The notes: a model not told the origin generated them from the sequence alone. A stretch of DNA of 64,000 nucleotides from DTFZ01 sp050260375 (GCA_050260375.1 JBLNCA010000011.1:31072-95071); one strand, 5' to 3'. Counted from the first letter of the stretch, positions 44,891 to 54,232 are shown. Numbers and translations: made by a program.

Positions 44891-45456
44891 AAAACGTATT
44901 TACCATAGCTATAAAGCTTTTCGTGATAACAGTGGTTGCTGCGGCGCTGCTAGGCGTAGTATACGCCGTTACAAAAGAGCCGATAGCGGCGCAGACCGAA
45001 AAAGCCGCGACTGAGGCGCGCCTTACTGCGTTTCCCGATGCGGCGAGCTTTGAAGACGCAAAAGTTGATATACCCGAGGAATACTCCGAAATAAAGAGCG
45101 TTTTTAACGCGCTCGACTCAGACGGCAACGAGATAGGCGCCGTGTTCGCCATGACGACAAAGGGCTTTAACTCGGGCCTTAACTTAACAATAGGCATAGG
45201 CGCGGACGGCAAAATAAGGGGCGTTATAATGGGCGACAACAACGAGTCGCCGGGCATAGGCAAAAAGGCCGCCGACCCCGAATTCCGCGACCAGTTCCCC
45301 GGCAAGCCGTACGACAGCCCGCTTAAAGTTGTAAAGTCAGCGTCGGGCGATTACGACATACAGGCGATAACAGGCGCGACGGTAACGTCCAAGGCAATAA
45401 CTGATGCCGTCAACACGGCCGCAGAGTTCTATAAACAGCTCGGAGGTGCGAAATGA
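44887..45456 (+). CDS. rnfG: Rnf complex subunit RnfG
   Basis: A 189-residue subunit with one N-terminal TM and an outside FMN-binding domain. The covalent FMN threonine is expected in ITGATVTSKAITDAV near the C-terminus; ESPGIGKKAADPEF is also conserved. It overlaps rnfD and rnfE by 4 nt at each end, indicating tight translational coupling. Confidence 0.95.
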   Translation: MKNVFTIAIKLFVITVVAAALLGVVYAVTKEPIAAQTEKAATEARLTAFPDAASFEDAKVDIPEEYSEIKSVFNALDSDGNEIGAVFAMTTKGFNSGLNLTIGIGADGKIRGVIMGDNNESPGIGKKAADPEFRDQFPGKPYDSPLKVVKSASGDYDIQAITGATVTSKAITDAVNTAAEFYKQLGGAK

Positions 45457-46073
45457 AAACAAAAACGAAGCCGCTTGCGATAATCAAAAACGGCATATTC
45501 ACCGAGAACCCGACGTTCCGCATAATGGTAGGAATGTGCCCGACGCTCGCTATATCGATAGCCGTCATAGACGGCATAGGCATGGGTCTTGCCGCGACGT
45601 TCGTGCTCGTAGGGTCAAATATAATTACGTCCCTGCTCAGAAACTTCATACCCGACAAGGTGAGGATACCGGCGTTCGTGCTTATAATAGCGACGTTCGT
45701 TACAATAGTGCAGCTGCTGCTTAAAGGTTTCGTGCCTGCGCTCGACAAATCGCTGGGGCTCTATATACCGCTCATAGTCGTCAACTGCATTATAATAGCA
45801 AGAGCGGAAGCTTTCGCATACAAGAACACCGTTATAGCGTCGCTTTTTGACGGCATAGGCATGGGCATAGGGTTTACGCTGGCGCTTACGCTCTTAGCCA
45901 CGATCCGCGAGGTACTGGGCAAAGGCATGTTCGCGGGGATGACTCTTATCGACAAGGACTTTCAGGCGATAGGATACCTTGCGATACAGCCGGGCGGGTT
46001 CATAACGCTCGGGCTGCTGCTTGGCCTTATCAACTGGCTGTCTTTAAGAAAACAGCGGAAAGGAGCGCGTTAG
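45453..46073 (+). CDS. rnfE: Rnf complex subunit RnfE
   Basis: A 206-residue membrane protein with six spans, homologous to NqrD/RnfE. GMCPTLAISIAVIDGIGMGL and IPLIVVNCIIIARAEAFA are signature segments. With RnfA it forms the inverted pair that holds a membrane iron-sulfur centre. Coupled to rnfG by ATGA overlap; rnfA starts 3 nt after its stop. Confidence 0.95.
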   Translation: MKTKTKPLAIIKNGIFTENPTFRIMVGMCPTLAISIAVIDGIGMGLAATFVLVGSNIITSLLRNFIPDKVRIPAFVLIIATFVTIVQLLLKGFVPALDKSLGLYIPLIVVNCIIIARAEAFAYKNTVIASLFDGIGMGIGFTLALTLLATIREVLGKGMFAGMTLIDKDFQAIGYLAIQPGGFITLGLLLGLINWLSLRKQRKGAR

Positions 46074-46076
46074 GCC

Positions 46077-46658
46077 ATGGATTTTTCACGCATACTGCTT
46101 ATACTCGTAAGCACTATTCTTGTTAACAACTTCGTACTTTATAAGATACTCGGCATATGCCCGTTCATCGGCGTCTCAAAGAGGGTCGAGACGGCGCTGG
46201 GCATGGGGCTCGCCGTTACGTTCGTAATGGGGCTGGCTTCCGTGATATCGTACCTGGTGCAGTACTATATACTTAACCCGCTTAACATAGGCTACCTGCA
46301 GACGATAGCATTCATACTCGTTATCGCGGCGCTCGTACAGCTGGTAGAGATGATGCTGCAAAAGAGCGTGCCCGCGCTTTACAAGGCGCTGGGAATTTAC
46401 CTGCCTTTGATAACGACGAACTGCGCGGTGCTGGGCGTTGCGATAATCAACATAAACGAGAACTACACGCTTTTAGAATCGCTTATAAACGGCGTAGGCG
46501 GGGCGCTCGGGTTCCTCGTAGCGATAGTGCTGTTTGCGGGCATTCGTGAGAGGATGGAGTTCGCTCCGATACCCGAGCCTTTAAAGGACTTCCCCATCGC
46601 CCTCATTTCATCCGGGCTGATGGCGACGGCATTCCTTGGTTTTCAGGGACTGATATAG
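46077..46658 (+). CDS. rnfA: Rnf complex subunit RnfA
   Basis: A 193-residue, six-span membrane protein paralogous to RnfE. LVNNFVLYKILGICPFIGVS and LPLITTNCAVLGVAIININ are the RnfA/NqrE signatures, with Cys residues proposed to bind the intramembrane cluster. It lies between rnfE and rnfB with short gaps. Confidence 0.95.
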   Translation: MDFSRILLILVSTILVNNFVLYKILGICPFIGVSKRVETALGMGLAVTFVMGLASVISYLVQYYILNPLNIGYLQTIAFILVIAALVQLVEMMLQKSVPALYKALGIYLPLITTNCAVLGVAIININENYTLLESLINGVGGALGFLVAIVLFAGIRERMEFAPIPEPLKDFPIALISSGLMATAFLGFQGLI

Positions 46659-46673
46659 GAAAGGACAAAGCAT

Positions 46674-47498
46674 ATGATTAACGATATATTATGGCCGGTC
46701 ATTGCGTTGGGCTCTTTGGGGCTTGTTCTCGGGCTCGGGCTCGGTATAGCCGCCAAGGTGTTCGCCGTTAAAATTGACCCGAAAGTTGAGCAGATAAGAG
46801 AATTGCTGCCGGGAGCCAACTGCGGAGGCTGCGGTTTCCCGGGCTGCGACGGCTTTGCAAAAGCGCTCGCCGACGGCGAAGCTACGCCTTCCGCGTGCGT
46901 CGTCGTATCCGCCGACAACCTAAAAGCTATAGCCGATGTGCTGGGCGTAAACGCGGAAGCGGGCGTTAAAAAAGTAGCCCGCGTGCTCTGCCGCGGCGAC
47001 TCAAGGAACGTTACGCCTAAGTACAACTACAACGGCATACCCGACTGCCGCGCGGCGGCCATGCTCGCGGACGGCCCTTCGTCCTGCCGGTACGGGTGCT
47101 TGGGGCAGCTTACCTGCGCGTCCGCCTGCCCGTTCGGCGCAATACACCGCAGCGAGAACGGCTTAGCGGAGATAGATGAAGAGATATGCACGGGCTGCGG
47201 AAACTGCGTAGCGATCTGTCCGAAAGACAGCATAGCGCTAGTTCCGAAAGATCAGATAGTGTATGTGCGCTGCCATGCCCATGAAAAGGGCAAAGCTGTT
47301 TCCGAAAACTGCAAGGCGGGATGCATAGCGTGCGGCCTGTGCGTTAAAAAATGCCCCGAGCATGCCATCACAATGGTGGATAACATACCGGTGATAGAAT
47401 ACGACAAGTGCACGCACTGCGGAACGTGCGCCGCTGTCTGCCCGAAAGGCGTAATCGCGGGCAAACCGGAACAGAAAGCGGAAACCGCAAACGGGTGA
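46674..47498 (+). CDS. rnfB: Rnf complex subunit RnfB
   Basis: A 274-residue iron-sulfur subunit thought to accept electrons from reduced ferredoxin. An N-terminal TM anchor is followed by the Fe-S domain (NCGGCGFPGC). The ferredoxin-like region carries several further clusters: SCRYGCLGQLTCASACP, CTGCGNCVAICP, CIACGLCVKKCP and CTHCGTCAAVCP. It is the last rnf gene, followed by two inverted hairpin repeats around a terminator. Confidence 0.95.
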   Translation: MINDILWPVIALGSLGLVLGLGLGIAAKVFAVKIDPKVEQIRELLPGANCGGCGFPGCDGFAKALADGEATPSACVVVSADNLKAIADVLGVNAEAGVKKVARVLCRGDSRNVTPKYNYNGIPDCRAAAMLADGPSSCRYGCLGQLTCASACPFGAIHRSENGLAEIDEEICTGCGNCVAICPKDSIALVPKDQIVYVRCHAHEKGKAVSENCKAGCIACGLCVKKCPEHAITMVDNIPVIEYDKCTHCGTCAAVCPKGVIAGKPEQKAETANG

Positions 47499-47499
47499 T

Positions 47500-47543
47500 T
47501 TTCACCCCAAAAAGCTTTACATCTTTTTGGGGACCCCGTATTA
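47500..47543 (+). repeat. Hairpin repeat family A, rnf 3' copy (forward)
   Basis: TTCACCCC, an AAAAAG/CTTTTT stem around CTTTACAT, then GGGGACCCCGTAT. It starts just after the rnfB stop and faces the inverted copy at 47577. Confidence 0.75.
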
Positions 47544-47544
47544 T

Positions 47545-47574
47545 AAAGGCAGCGTAACATGCGCTGCCTTTTTA
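47545..47574 (+). terminator. Terminator of the rnf operon
   Basis: AAAGGCAGCG pairs with CGCTGCCTTT (10 bp) and is followed by T-rich sequence. It is framed by two family A repeats in opposite orientation. Confidence 0.8.
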
Positions 47575-47576
47575 AT

Positions 47577-47617
47577 CGGGGTCCCCGGCAAACCGTCAGG
47601 TTTGATGGGGTGTAAAT
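47577..47617 (-). repeat. Hairpin repeat family A, rnf 3' copy (inverted)
   Basis: The minus strand reads ATTTACACCCCATC, a CAAACC/GGTTTG stem around TGAC, then CGGGGACCCCG. It aligns without gaps to the pcrA copy, with 34 of 41 columns identical. Confidence 0.75.
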
Positions 47618-47640
47618 ATTGGCAATAATAAAAGGTGTAT

Positions 47641-48204
47641 ATGGCAAAGAAGAAAATAATACTCGCGTCCGGTTCGCCCCGGCGCAAAGAGCTGCTTAAC
47701 TACATAACCGACGATTTTACCGTGATACCCAGCAGCCTTGAGGAAACGGCGTATGGAACGCCCGAGCAGCAGACTATAAAGCTTGCGAAGGACAAGGCGC
47801 TGGACGTCGCTTCGCATTACCCTGACGCCGTAGTGATAGGCGCCGACACGCTCGTCGCGATAGACGGAAACGTTCTCGGCAAGCCGAAAGACAGGAAGGA
47901 AGCGGCCGCTATGCTCCGCATGCTCTCGGGCAGAACGCATACGGTATATACGGGCGTGGCGATAGTAAACGGCAAAGAGGTTATCACAGAGTGCGTCGCA
48001 ACGGAAGTTGAGTTTGGCGACATGACGAATGAGGAGATAGCGGATTACATAAAAACGGGCGAGCCTATGGACAAGGCGGGCGCGTACGGAATACAGGGGT
48101 ACTGCGGAAAATTCATAAAGCGCATAGACGGCTGCTATTTCAACGTTATGGGACTGCCGCAGAACACTGTGTACAACATGCTAAAAAGAACGGGCGCACT
48201 GTAG
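47641..48204 (+). CDS. maf: Maf-like nucleotide pyrophosphatase
   Basis: A 187-residue Maf/YhdE protein, a house-cleaning pyrophosphatase for modified dTTP/UTP-like nucleotides that is linked to septum formation. LASGSPRRKELLNYI, VIGADTLVAIDGNVLGKP, KAGAYGIQGYCGKFIKRIDG and NVMGLP are the family signatures. The ATG at 47641 follows an AAAAGG site. It lies after the rnf terminator and repeats and has its own downstream terminator. Confidence 0.94.
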   Translation: MAKKKIILASGSPRRKELLNYITDDFTVIPSSLEETAYGTPEQQTIKLAKDKALDVASHYPDAVVIGADTLVAIDGNVLGKPKDRKEAAAMLRMLSGRTHTVYTGVAIVNGKEVITECVATEVEFGDMTNEEIADYIKTGEPMDKAGAYGIQGYCGKFIKRIDGCYFNVMGLPQNTVYNMLKRTGAL

Positions 48205-48266
48205 AACGCGCCTTCCTCTTGCGGAGCAGGCGTTTTTGGCGTCTTATATGCCATACATACGCACAA

Positions 48267-48293
48267 AAAGACACGGCTTGTTGCCGTGTCTTT
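48267..48293. terminator. Bidirectional terminator between maf and the AraC/GyrI gene
   Basis: AAAGACACGGC pairs perfectly with GCCGTGTCTTT (11 bp) around TTGTT, with A and T flanks usable in both directions. Confidence 0.85.
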
Positions 48294-48315
48294 GTAATAG
48301 TTGACAATATTAGTT

Positions 48316-49257
48316 TTACTGCATCGGTACAACCGGCACGCAGATATCGACTTTCATTTTGCCGTCCTGCGTCTCGCAGTTCGCTCCATACCTCTCAAAA
48401 GGAGCGCTGTCCGCGGGCTGGTAGCCGCTTGCGGGCAGCCACTCGCCGCACATGTAGTTCCACGCTTCGCCGAATTCGTCCAATTTCACTTCGAAGCTTC
48501 CTACTGCGTAATTCCCTCCGCCTATCTCCATCTCGCAGACCTCGCCCGAGACTTCGACGTCGCTGCCTATCGGCACACATACGCTTAAGCGCAGATTGTT
48601 TTCTTCGGTCACCGCAGGGTCGTCATGGTACAGTATATACGTCGTGGACGTATCCACGCCCCTTGGGCCCGCCCAGGCGAACAGCCGTGAATAAAGGTTT
48701 TCAAACAGCTTCGCATCGCCCGCATACGGCCCTATATACCTTACGTACGCCACTCTCATCTTGTCTATCTTCTCGATTTTCACATCAGCTTTCATGTCCC
48801 GCCTCCTGATTTTTGTTTTCCCGTTTTGGGTATCCCCAGTATAGCCGGGAGGGGCGGTAAAGTCTCTGCCTCTGTTGCGAAGCAGTTGACTTAAACTGCT
48901 ATCCTTTTGACTCCTGTTGCGATTGCGGAACGCAGTCGGAGAACAGCCGAAACGATTCTTGAACATGCGGGAAAATACGGCAGGAGAGGAAAAACCCCAT
49001 TCGGCTGCAATTTCGGTTACGGAAGGCATGCTGTTTGAGCAGAGCTGCGCCGCCGCGCGCTCGAGCCGCAGCCTCCATATGAAGCTAAACAGCGTCTCGT
49101 CCGTCATTGCGGCAAATATCCTGTGGAAATGGTACTGCGAAAAACCCGCCACGCCTGCAAGTTCCGAAAGCGTCAGGTCTTCCTTAAGGTTCCGGTCTAT
49201 ATAATCGCATACCCTGTTTATGCGATTAAGATATTCGTACGCCTGATTCCTGTTCAA
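48316..49257 (-). CDS. AraC family regulator with GyrI-like effector domain
   Basis: A 313-residue regulator. The N-terminal AraC DNA-binding domain has LTLSELAGVAGFSQYHFHRIF and VTEIAAEWGFSSPAVFSRMF. A GyrI/BmrR-like small-molecule-binding domain (about 155-313) has VRYIGPYAGDAKLFENLYSRL and GSFEVKLDEFGEAW. This Rob/SoxS-like layout usually senses drugs or lipophilic compounds. It starts at a TTG (49257) after AAGGAGC. No clear target gene lies beside it. Confidence 0.9.
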   Translation of the reverse strand: MNRNQAYEYLNRINRVCDYIDRNLKEDLTLSELAGVAGFSQYHFHRIFAAMTDETLFSFIWRLRLERAAAQLCSNSMPSVTEIAAEWGFSSPAVFSRMFKNRFGCSPTAFRNRNRSQKDSSLSQLLRNRGRDFTAPPGYTGDTQNGKTKIRRRDMKADVKIEKIDKMRVAYVRYIGPYAGDAKLFENLYSRLFAWAGPRGVDTSTTYILYHDDPAVTEENNLRLSVCVPIGSDVEVSGEVCEMEIGGGNYAVGSFEVKLDEFGEAWNYMCGEWLPASGYQPADSAPFERYGANCETQDGKMKVDICVPVVPMQ

Positions 49258-49374
49258 GCAAGTGCTCCTTATACAAAGTTTTTTAGGGCTGCAGCGTAAT
49301 TTTGAATGCGAATTTATGTATAAAAACTACCCGTATAGGAAGAATTATACCATATCAGAATGCGGAGGTTATAT

Positions 49375-50409
49375 ATGTTTTCACTTTTTGCTCCCTGCCT
49401 TGGCATTGATCTTGGCACGGCCAACACGATCGTGTACATGAAGGGCAAGGGCATAATACTTAGGGAGCCTTCTGTCGTCGCTATGCGGACGAACAGGAAA
49501 GATATACTTGCCGTCGGCGAAGACGCGAGGAAGATGCTCGGCAAGACGCCGGGCAATATCGTAGCGCTGCGGCCTATGAAGGACGGCGTAATCGCGGACT
49601 ACGCCACAACGGAAATAATGCTCAGATACTTCATACGCAAGGCCGTGCCTCAGGGTATATTTTTCAGGCGCAGCCCGAGGCTCGTTGTCTGCGTGCCTTG
49701 CGGCATAACGGAAGTAGAAAAGCGCGCCGTTGAGGACGCGGCAAAATCCGCGGGCGCGAGAGAGGTGTTTTTGCTCGACGAACCGATGGCGGCGGCAATA
49801 GGCGCCGGGCTCGACGTATACCAGGCAAAGGGGTCGATGATAGTAGACATAGGGGGCGGCACCACCGAAGTCGCGGTAATATCGCTGGGCGGCATAGTTG
49901 CGTCGCGCTCGCTGCGCGTGGGCGGCACGCACATGGACGAGGCCATAATGCGATATATTAAAAAGGAACACGGCATAATAATAGGCGAGAGCACTGCCGA
50001 GCAGGTGAAGATAGAACTTGGATGCGTCGTAGACCGCGGCAAGGAGCTCAACATGGAAGTAAGAGGGCGCAGCATGACGAGCGGCCTGCCCGTCTCTATA
50101 ACGATATCTTCCTCCAGCATAAGGGAGGCGCTCTCCGAGCCCGTGCAGAACATACTCGACTCTATAAAGAACGTGCTGGAAAACACTCCTCCCGAGCTCG
50201 CGGGGGACATAATAAACGAGGGCATAGTTTTGTCGGGCGGCGGCTCTATGCTGGTTGGCCTCAACCGACTTGTCGCGAAAGCCACAGGTATGCCCGTACG
50301 GCGGACGGAATACCCTCTCGACGCCGTGGCCGTCGGAGCGGGACTTGCTCTTGATCAGCTCGAACAGGGTACGTTCGGGCGCGAGCCCGCGGCTGAAATG
50401 CTCGAATGA
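49375..50409 (+). CDS. mreB: Rod shape-determining protein MreB
   Basis: A 344-residue bacterial actin. Phosphate 1 is GIDLGTANTIVYMKGKGI, phosphate 2 is VDIGGGTTEVAVISLGGIV, and the adenosine motif is VLSGGGSMLVGLNRLV. It polymerises under the membrane and guides lateral wall synthesis. GGAGG precedes the ATG at 49375; the frame opens slightly upstream. mreC and mreD are not adjacent, so this is probably an isolated MreB/Mbl paralogue. It is followed by a clear terminator. Confidence 0.94.
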   Translation: MFSLFAPCLGIDLGTANTIVYMKGKGIILREPSVVAMRTNRKDILAVGEDARKMLGKTPGNIVALRPMKDGVIADYATTEIMLRYFIRKAVPQGIFFRRSPRLVVCVPCGITEVEKRAVEDAAKSAGAREVFLLDEPMAAAIGAGLDVYQAKGSMIVDIGGGTTEVAVISLGGIVASRSLRVGGTHMDEAIMRYIKKEHGIIIGESTAEQVKIELGCVVDRGKELNMEVRGRSMTSGLPVSITISSSSIREALSEPVQNILDSIKNVLENTPPELAGDIINEGIVLSGGGSMLVGLNRLVAKATGMPVRRTEYPLDAVAVGAGLALDQLEQGTFGREPAAEMLE

Positions 50410-50427
50410 CGACGCAAAATTATGTCC

Positions 50428-50461
50428 GAAAAAGGGTATAACAAACGGTTATGCCTTTTTT
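50428..50461 (+). terminator. Terminator of mreB
   Basis: AAAAAGGGTATAAC pairs with GTTATGCCTTTTTT around AAACG with one mismatch, ending in a T-run. It starts about 20 nt after the mreB stop. Confidence 0.75.
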
Positions 50462-50484
50462 CATGCAAAAAAACGCCCAATTGG

Positions 50485-50541
50485 TTGACCGCCTTATCAA
50501 ATAAATATATAATATTTGATTGGGTAATACTTGATTGGGAC
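50485..50541 (+). promoter_or_regulatory. PFOR promoter with repeated start-site motif
   Basis: TTGACC (50485-50490) and TATAAT (50508-50513) with a 17-bp spacer form a strong sigma-A promoter. TTTGATTGGGTAA follows the -10 directly, and ACTTGATTGGG recurs at 50529-50539. The same -10 plus motif precedes rnfC. The transcript has an AT-rich leader of about 145 nt with an 8-bp hairpin (ATAGTCTT and AAGACTAT). Confidence 0.65.
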
Positions 50542-50665
50542 AGGCAGGATTCTTAATAATTAATTTTTTCACATAGTCTTTTGTGTTTAAGACTATTTAT
50601 TGATATACAAATGGGCAAAATGAATTTTAGAATTCAATTTTAATTCAAATTTCAAGGAGGATAAA

Positions 50666-53600
50666 ATGTCAGTTAAACAAACAATCGATGGAAATACCGC
50701 CGCGGCTCACGTTGCTTATGCTTTTACAGAAGTCGGCGCTATATATCCCATCACACCCTCGTCCCCTATGGCTGAGGTCTGCGACGAGTGGGCGGCTCAC
50801 GGCAGAAAGAACATCTTCGGCCAAAAGATGCGCATAGCGGAAATGCAGTCTGAAGCGGGCGCTGCGGGCGCTGTACACGGTTCGCTTGCATCCGGCGCTT
50901 TTACCACTACGTTCACCGCCTCGCAAGGGTTGCTGCTGATGATACCGAACATGTACAAAATATCGGGCGAGCTGCTGCCTTGCGTATTCCATGTTACGGC
51001 AAGAAGCCTTGCCGCTCACGCTCTCTCAATATTCGGCGACCACAGCGACGTAATGGCCACGAGGCAGACTGGCTTCGCGCTGATAGCTTCGAGCAGCGTG
51101 CAGGAAGTAATGGATATCGCGGCGATAGCCCACCTTGCCACGCTTAAGGCAAAGGTTCCGTTCCTTCACTTCTTCGACGGCTTCAGAACGTCTCACGAAG
51201 TTCAGAAGATAGAGGTTTTGGATTACGACAAGCTGGCTTCGATGGTTGACCAGGAGGCCATAGCCGATTTCCGCAAACGCGCGCTCAACCCCGAGCATCC
51301 GCACCTTCAAGGCACGGCGCAGAACCCCGATATCTACTTCCAGAACAGGGAAGCCGCCAACAAGTACTACGACGCGACGCCCGCTATCGTAGAGCAGGTA
51401 ATGCAGGAATTCTATAAGGTATTCGGCAGGAAATACAATCTGTTCGATTACGCGGGAGCTCCCGACGCCGACAGGATAATAATACTCATGGGCAGCGGCT
51501 GCGAAGCCACGGAGGAAACGGTCAACTACCTAAACGCTAGAGGCGAGAAAGTAGGCGTATTGAAAGTCCGCCTGTACCGCCCCTTCAGCGCAAAGCATAT
51601 GCTTGCGGCCATACCTTCGAGCGTAAAGAAGATTGCCGTGCTCGACAGAACGAAAGAGCCGGGCAGCGAGGGCGAGCCTCTTTACAAGGACGTCGTTACC
51701 GCGCTTGCCGAAGCCGGCAGGAACATACAGGTTATCGGCGGAAGGTACGGCCTTTCTTCCAAGGAGTTCACGCCGACCATGGTCAACGCTGTATTTAAGA
51801 ACTTGAAGGGCGAAATGAAGAATCACTTCACGGTCGGCATACACGACGATGTGACCCACTTAAGCCTCGATATCTCCGAAAAGATAGACGCCGCGCCCGA
51901 GGGCACGTTCCGCTGCAAGTTCTACGGCCTCGGCTCGGACGGCACGGTAGGAGCAAATAAAAACTCAATCAAGATAATAGGCGACCATACCGATATGTAC
52001 GCCCAAGGGTATTACTATTACGACTCCAAGAAGTCAGGCGGACTTACGATATCCCACCTCCGCTTCGGCAAGAAGCCGATACAGTCCACTTACCTCATAG
52101 ACGTCGCGGACTTTATAGCGTGCCACAACTCCTCGTTCGTGCGCGTGCTCGACATGCTCGCAACGCTTAAAGAGGGCGGCGTATTCCTCTTAAACTCCCC
52201 GTGGACACTGGAGGAGATGGAAAAAGAGCTTCCCGCCGAGATGAAGAACGCTATAGCGAAGAAGAAAGTAAAGTTCTACAACATCGACGCTATAAAGCTC
52301 GCACAGCAGGCCGGCATGGGCGGAAGGATAAATACCGTCATGCAGTCCGCGTTCTTCAAGGTTGCGGGCATAATACCCGAAGCCGACGCGATGACGTACA
52401 TGAAGAAAGCGGCTGAAAAGACGTACGGCAAGAAGGGCGAAAAGATAGTCAAGATGAACTACACGGCTATAGACTTAGGCGCCCAGGGCTTAGAAGAGAT
52501 TAAATACCCCGAAAGCTGGGCGACGACTACGGAAGGCGCCGAGTTCGCAACGCCTCCGGCTGACGCGATAGAGTTCTTCAAGGACGTCGAGTTCCCGATA
52601 ATACTTCAGAAGGGCGACGAACTGCCGGTCTCCGCGTTCGACCCGAGGGGATTCTTCCCGACGGGCACGACGCAGTACGAGAAGCGCGGTATAGCCGTAA
52701 ACGTGCCCGACTGGATACCCGAAAACTGCATAATGTGCAACCAGTGCTCGTTTATATGCCCACACGCGACAATACGTCCTTTCCTCGCGAAGGAAGAGGA
52801 CTTAAAAGACGCTCCCGCGGAATTCATCACGAAGGACGCGAGAGGCAAGGACGTCGCGGGCTACAAATTCAGGATGCAGCTTACGCCTTACGACTGCACG
52901 GGCTGCGGAAACTGCGCGGACATCTGCCCCGCCAAGGAGAAAGCGCTCGTAATGAGGCCGCTAACCGAAGTAGGCCCGAGGGAAAACAGGAACTGGGAGT
53001 TTGCAAGGAAGCTTCCGAAGCCGGACATAAACGTCAACAAGACGACGGTAATAGGTTCGCAGTACCAGCAGCCGCTGTTCGAGTTCTCGGGCGCGTGCGC
53101 GGGCTGCGGCGAGACGCCGTACATCAAGCTGATAACGCAGCTGTTCGGCGACAGGATGATAGTTGCGAACGCCACGGGCTGCTCGTCGATATACGGCGCG
53201 AACACGCCTACGTGCCCTTACACGAAGAACGAGAAAGGCCACGGCCCCGCCTGGGCAAACTCGCTGTTTGAAGACAACGCTGAGTTTGGTTTCGGGATGA
53301 ACCTCGCGCTGACGCAGCGCCGCAACCGCCTTGCAGCGCTCGTCGAGGAATTCGGCAACAAGGCCGGAGGAGAAGCCAAAGCTGTATGCGACGCATGGCT
53401 CGCGGCAAAGGATGAAGGCGACGCGAGCAGGGCTACTTCCGCCGCGCTCAAAGAGCTTATCGACGGCTGCAAAAATTGCGGCTGCGAGCTCGACGCTCTC
53501 GCTTCCGAGATAGCTTCTATGAGCGATCTGTTCGTCAAGAAATCCGTCTGGATATTCGGCGGCGACGGCTGGGCTTACGATATAGGCTACGGCGGACTCG

Positions 53601-54181
53601 ACCACGTGCTCGCTATGGGCGAAGACGTCAACGTGCTCGTACTCGACACCGAGCTTTACTCGAATACGGGCGGCCAGGCAAGCAAAGCGACACCTACCGC
53701 TTCGGTGGTCAAGTTCGCAGCTTCGGGCAAGCGCACGAAGAAGAAGGACTTGGGCGCAATAGCCATGACGTACGGATACATCTATGTAGCCCAGGTCGCT
53801 ATGGGCGCCAACCACAACCAGCTGCTGAAAGCTTTGGCCGAAGCGGAAGCGTATCACGGGCCGTCCCTTATAATAGCTTACGCGCCCTGCATCAACCACG
53901 GCATAAACATGAGCAAGTCTCAGGCGGAAGAAAAGCTGGCCGTCGAGGCGGGCTACTGGCATCTGTACCGCTACAATCCGGATCTGAAGAAGGAAGGCAA
54001 GAACCCGTTCATACTGGACAGCAAGGCTCCTACGGGCAGCTACCAGGACTTCATCACGTCCGAGATAAGGTACAACACGCTGAAAAAACAGTTCCCGGAA
54101 ACCGCCGAAGAGCTGTTCAAGAAAGCCGAAGTGGACGCGAAAGAACGCTACGAGTTCTACAAGAAGCTTTCCGAAGGCTGA
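50666..54181 (+). CDS. nifJ: Pyruvate:ferredoxin (flavodoxin) oxidoreductase
   Basis: A 1171-residue single-chain PFOR that converts pyruvate and CoA to acetyl-CoA, CO2 and reduced ferredoxin. The N-terminal domain has AAHVAYAFTEVGAIYPITPSS. Two ferredoxin motifs lie near residues 687 (CIMCNQCSFICP) and 743 (CTGCGNCADICP). The C-terminal TPP domain has CAGCGETPY (about 810) and GDGWAYDIGYGGLDHVL with NTGGQASKATP. CAAGGAGG precedes the ATG. Its reduced ferredoxin would feed the Rnf complex encoded 3 kb upstream. It is transcribed alone and ends at a strong terminator. Confidence 0.97.
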   Translation: MSVKQTIDGNTAAAHVAYAFTEVGAIYPITPSSPMAEVCDEWAAHGRKNIFGQKMRIAEMQSEAGAAGAVHGSLASGAFTTTFTASQGLLLMIPNMYKISGELLPCVFHVTARSLAAHALSIFGDHSDVMATRQTGFALIASSSVQEVMDIAAIAHLATLKAKVPFLHFFDGFRTSHEVQKIEVLDYDKLASMVDQEAIADFRKRALNPEHPHLQGTAQNPDIYFQNREAANKYYDATPAIVEQVMQEFYKVFGRKYNLFDYAGAPDADRIIILMGSGCEATEETVNYLNARGEKVGVLKVRLYRPFSAKHMLAAIPSSVKKIAVLDRTKEPGSEGEPLYKDVVTALAEAGRNIQVIGGRYGLSSKEFTPTMVNAVFKNLKGEMKNHFTVGIHDDVTHLSLDISEKIDAAPEGTFRCKFYGLGSDGTVGANKNSIKIIGDHTDMYAQGYYYYDSKKSGGLTISHLRFGKKPIQSTYLIDVADFIACHNSSFVRVLDMLATLKEGGVFLLNSPWTLEEMEKELPAEMKNAIAKKKVKFYNIDAIKLAQQAGMGGRINTVMQSAFFKVAGIIPEADAMTYMKKAAEKTYGKKGEKIVKMNYTAIDLGAQGLEEIKYPESWATTTEGAEFATPPADAIEFFKDVEFPIILQKGDELPVSAFDPRGFFPTGTTQYEKRGIAVNVPDWIPENCIMCNQCSFICPHATIRPFLAKEEDLKDAPAEFITKDARGKDVAGYKFRMQLTPYDCTGCGNCADICPAKEKALVMRPLTEVGPRENRNWEFARKLPKPDINVNKTTVIGSQYQQPLFEFSGACAGCGETPYIKLITQLFGDRMIVANATGCSSIYGANTPTCPYTKNEKGHGPAWANSLFEDNAEFGFGMNLALTQRRNRLAALVEEFGNKAGGEAKAVCDAWLAAKDEGDASRATSAALKELIDGCKNCGCELDALASEIASMSDLFVKKSVWIFGGDGWAYDIGYGGLDHVLAMGEDVNVLVLDTELYSNTGGQASKATPTASVVKFAASGKRTKKKDLGAIAMTYGYIYVAQVAMGANHNQLLKALAEAEAYHGPSLIIAYAPCINHGINMSKSQAEEKLAVEAGYWHLYRYNPDLKKEGKNPFILDSKAPTGSYQDFITSEIRYNTLKKQFPETAEELFKKAEVDAKERYEFYKKLSEG

Positions 54182-54200
54182 TAAGAAAATACGATGCATC

Positions 54201-54232
54201 AAAGGCCTCCTGAAAATCAGGAGGCCTTTATT
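54201..54232. terminator. Terminator of PFOR gene
   Basis: AAAGGCCTCCTGA pairs perfectly with TCAGGAGGCCTTT (13 bp) around AAA and is followed by ATTTAT. It may also serve the convergent acetyltransferase gene. Confidence 0.85.
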
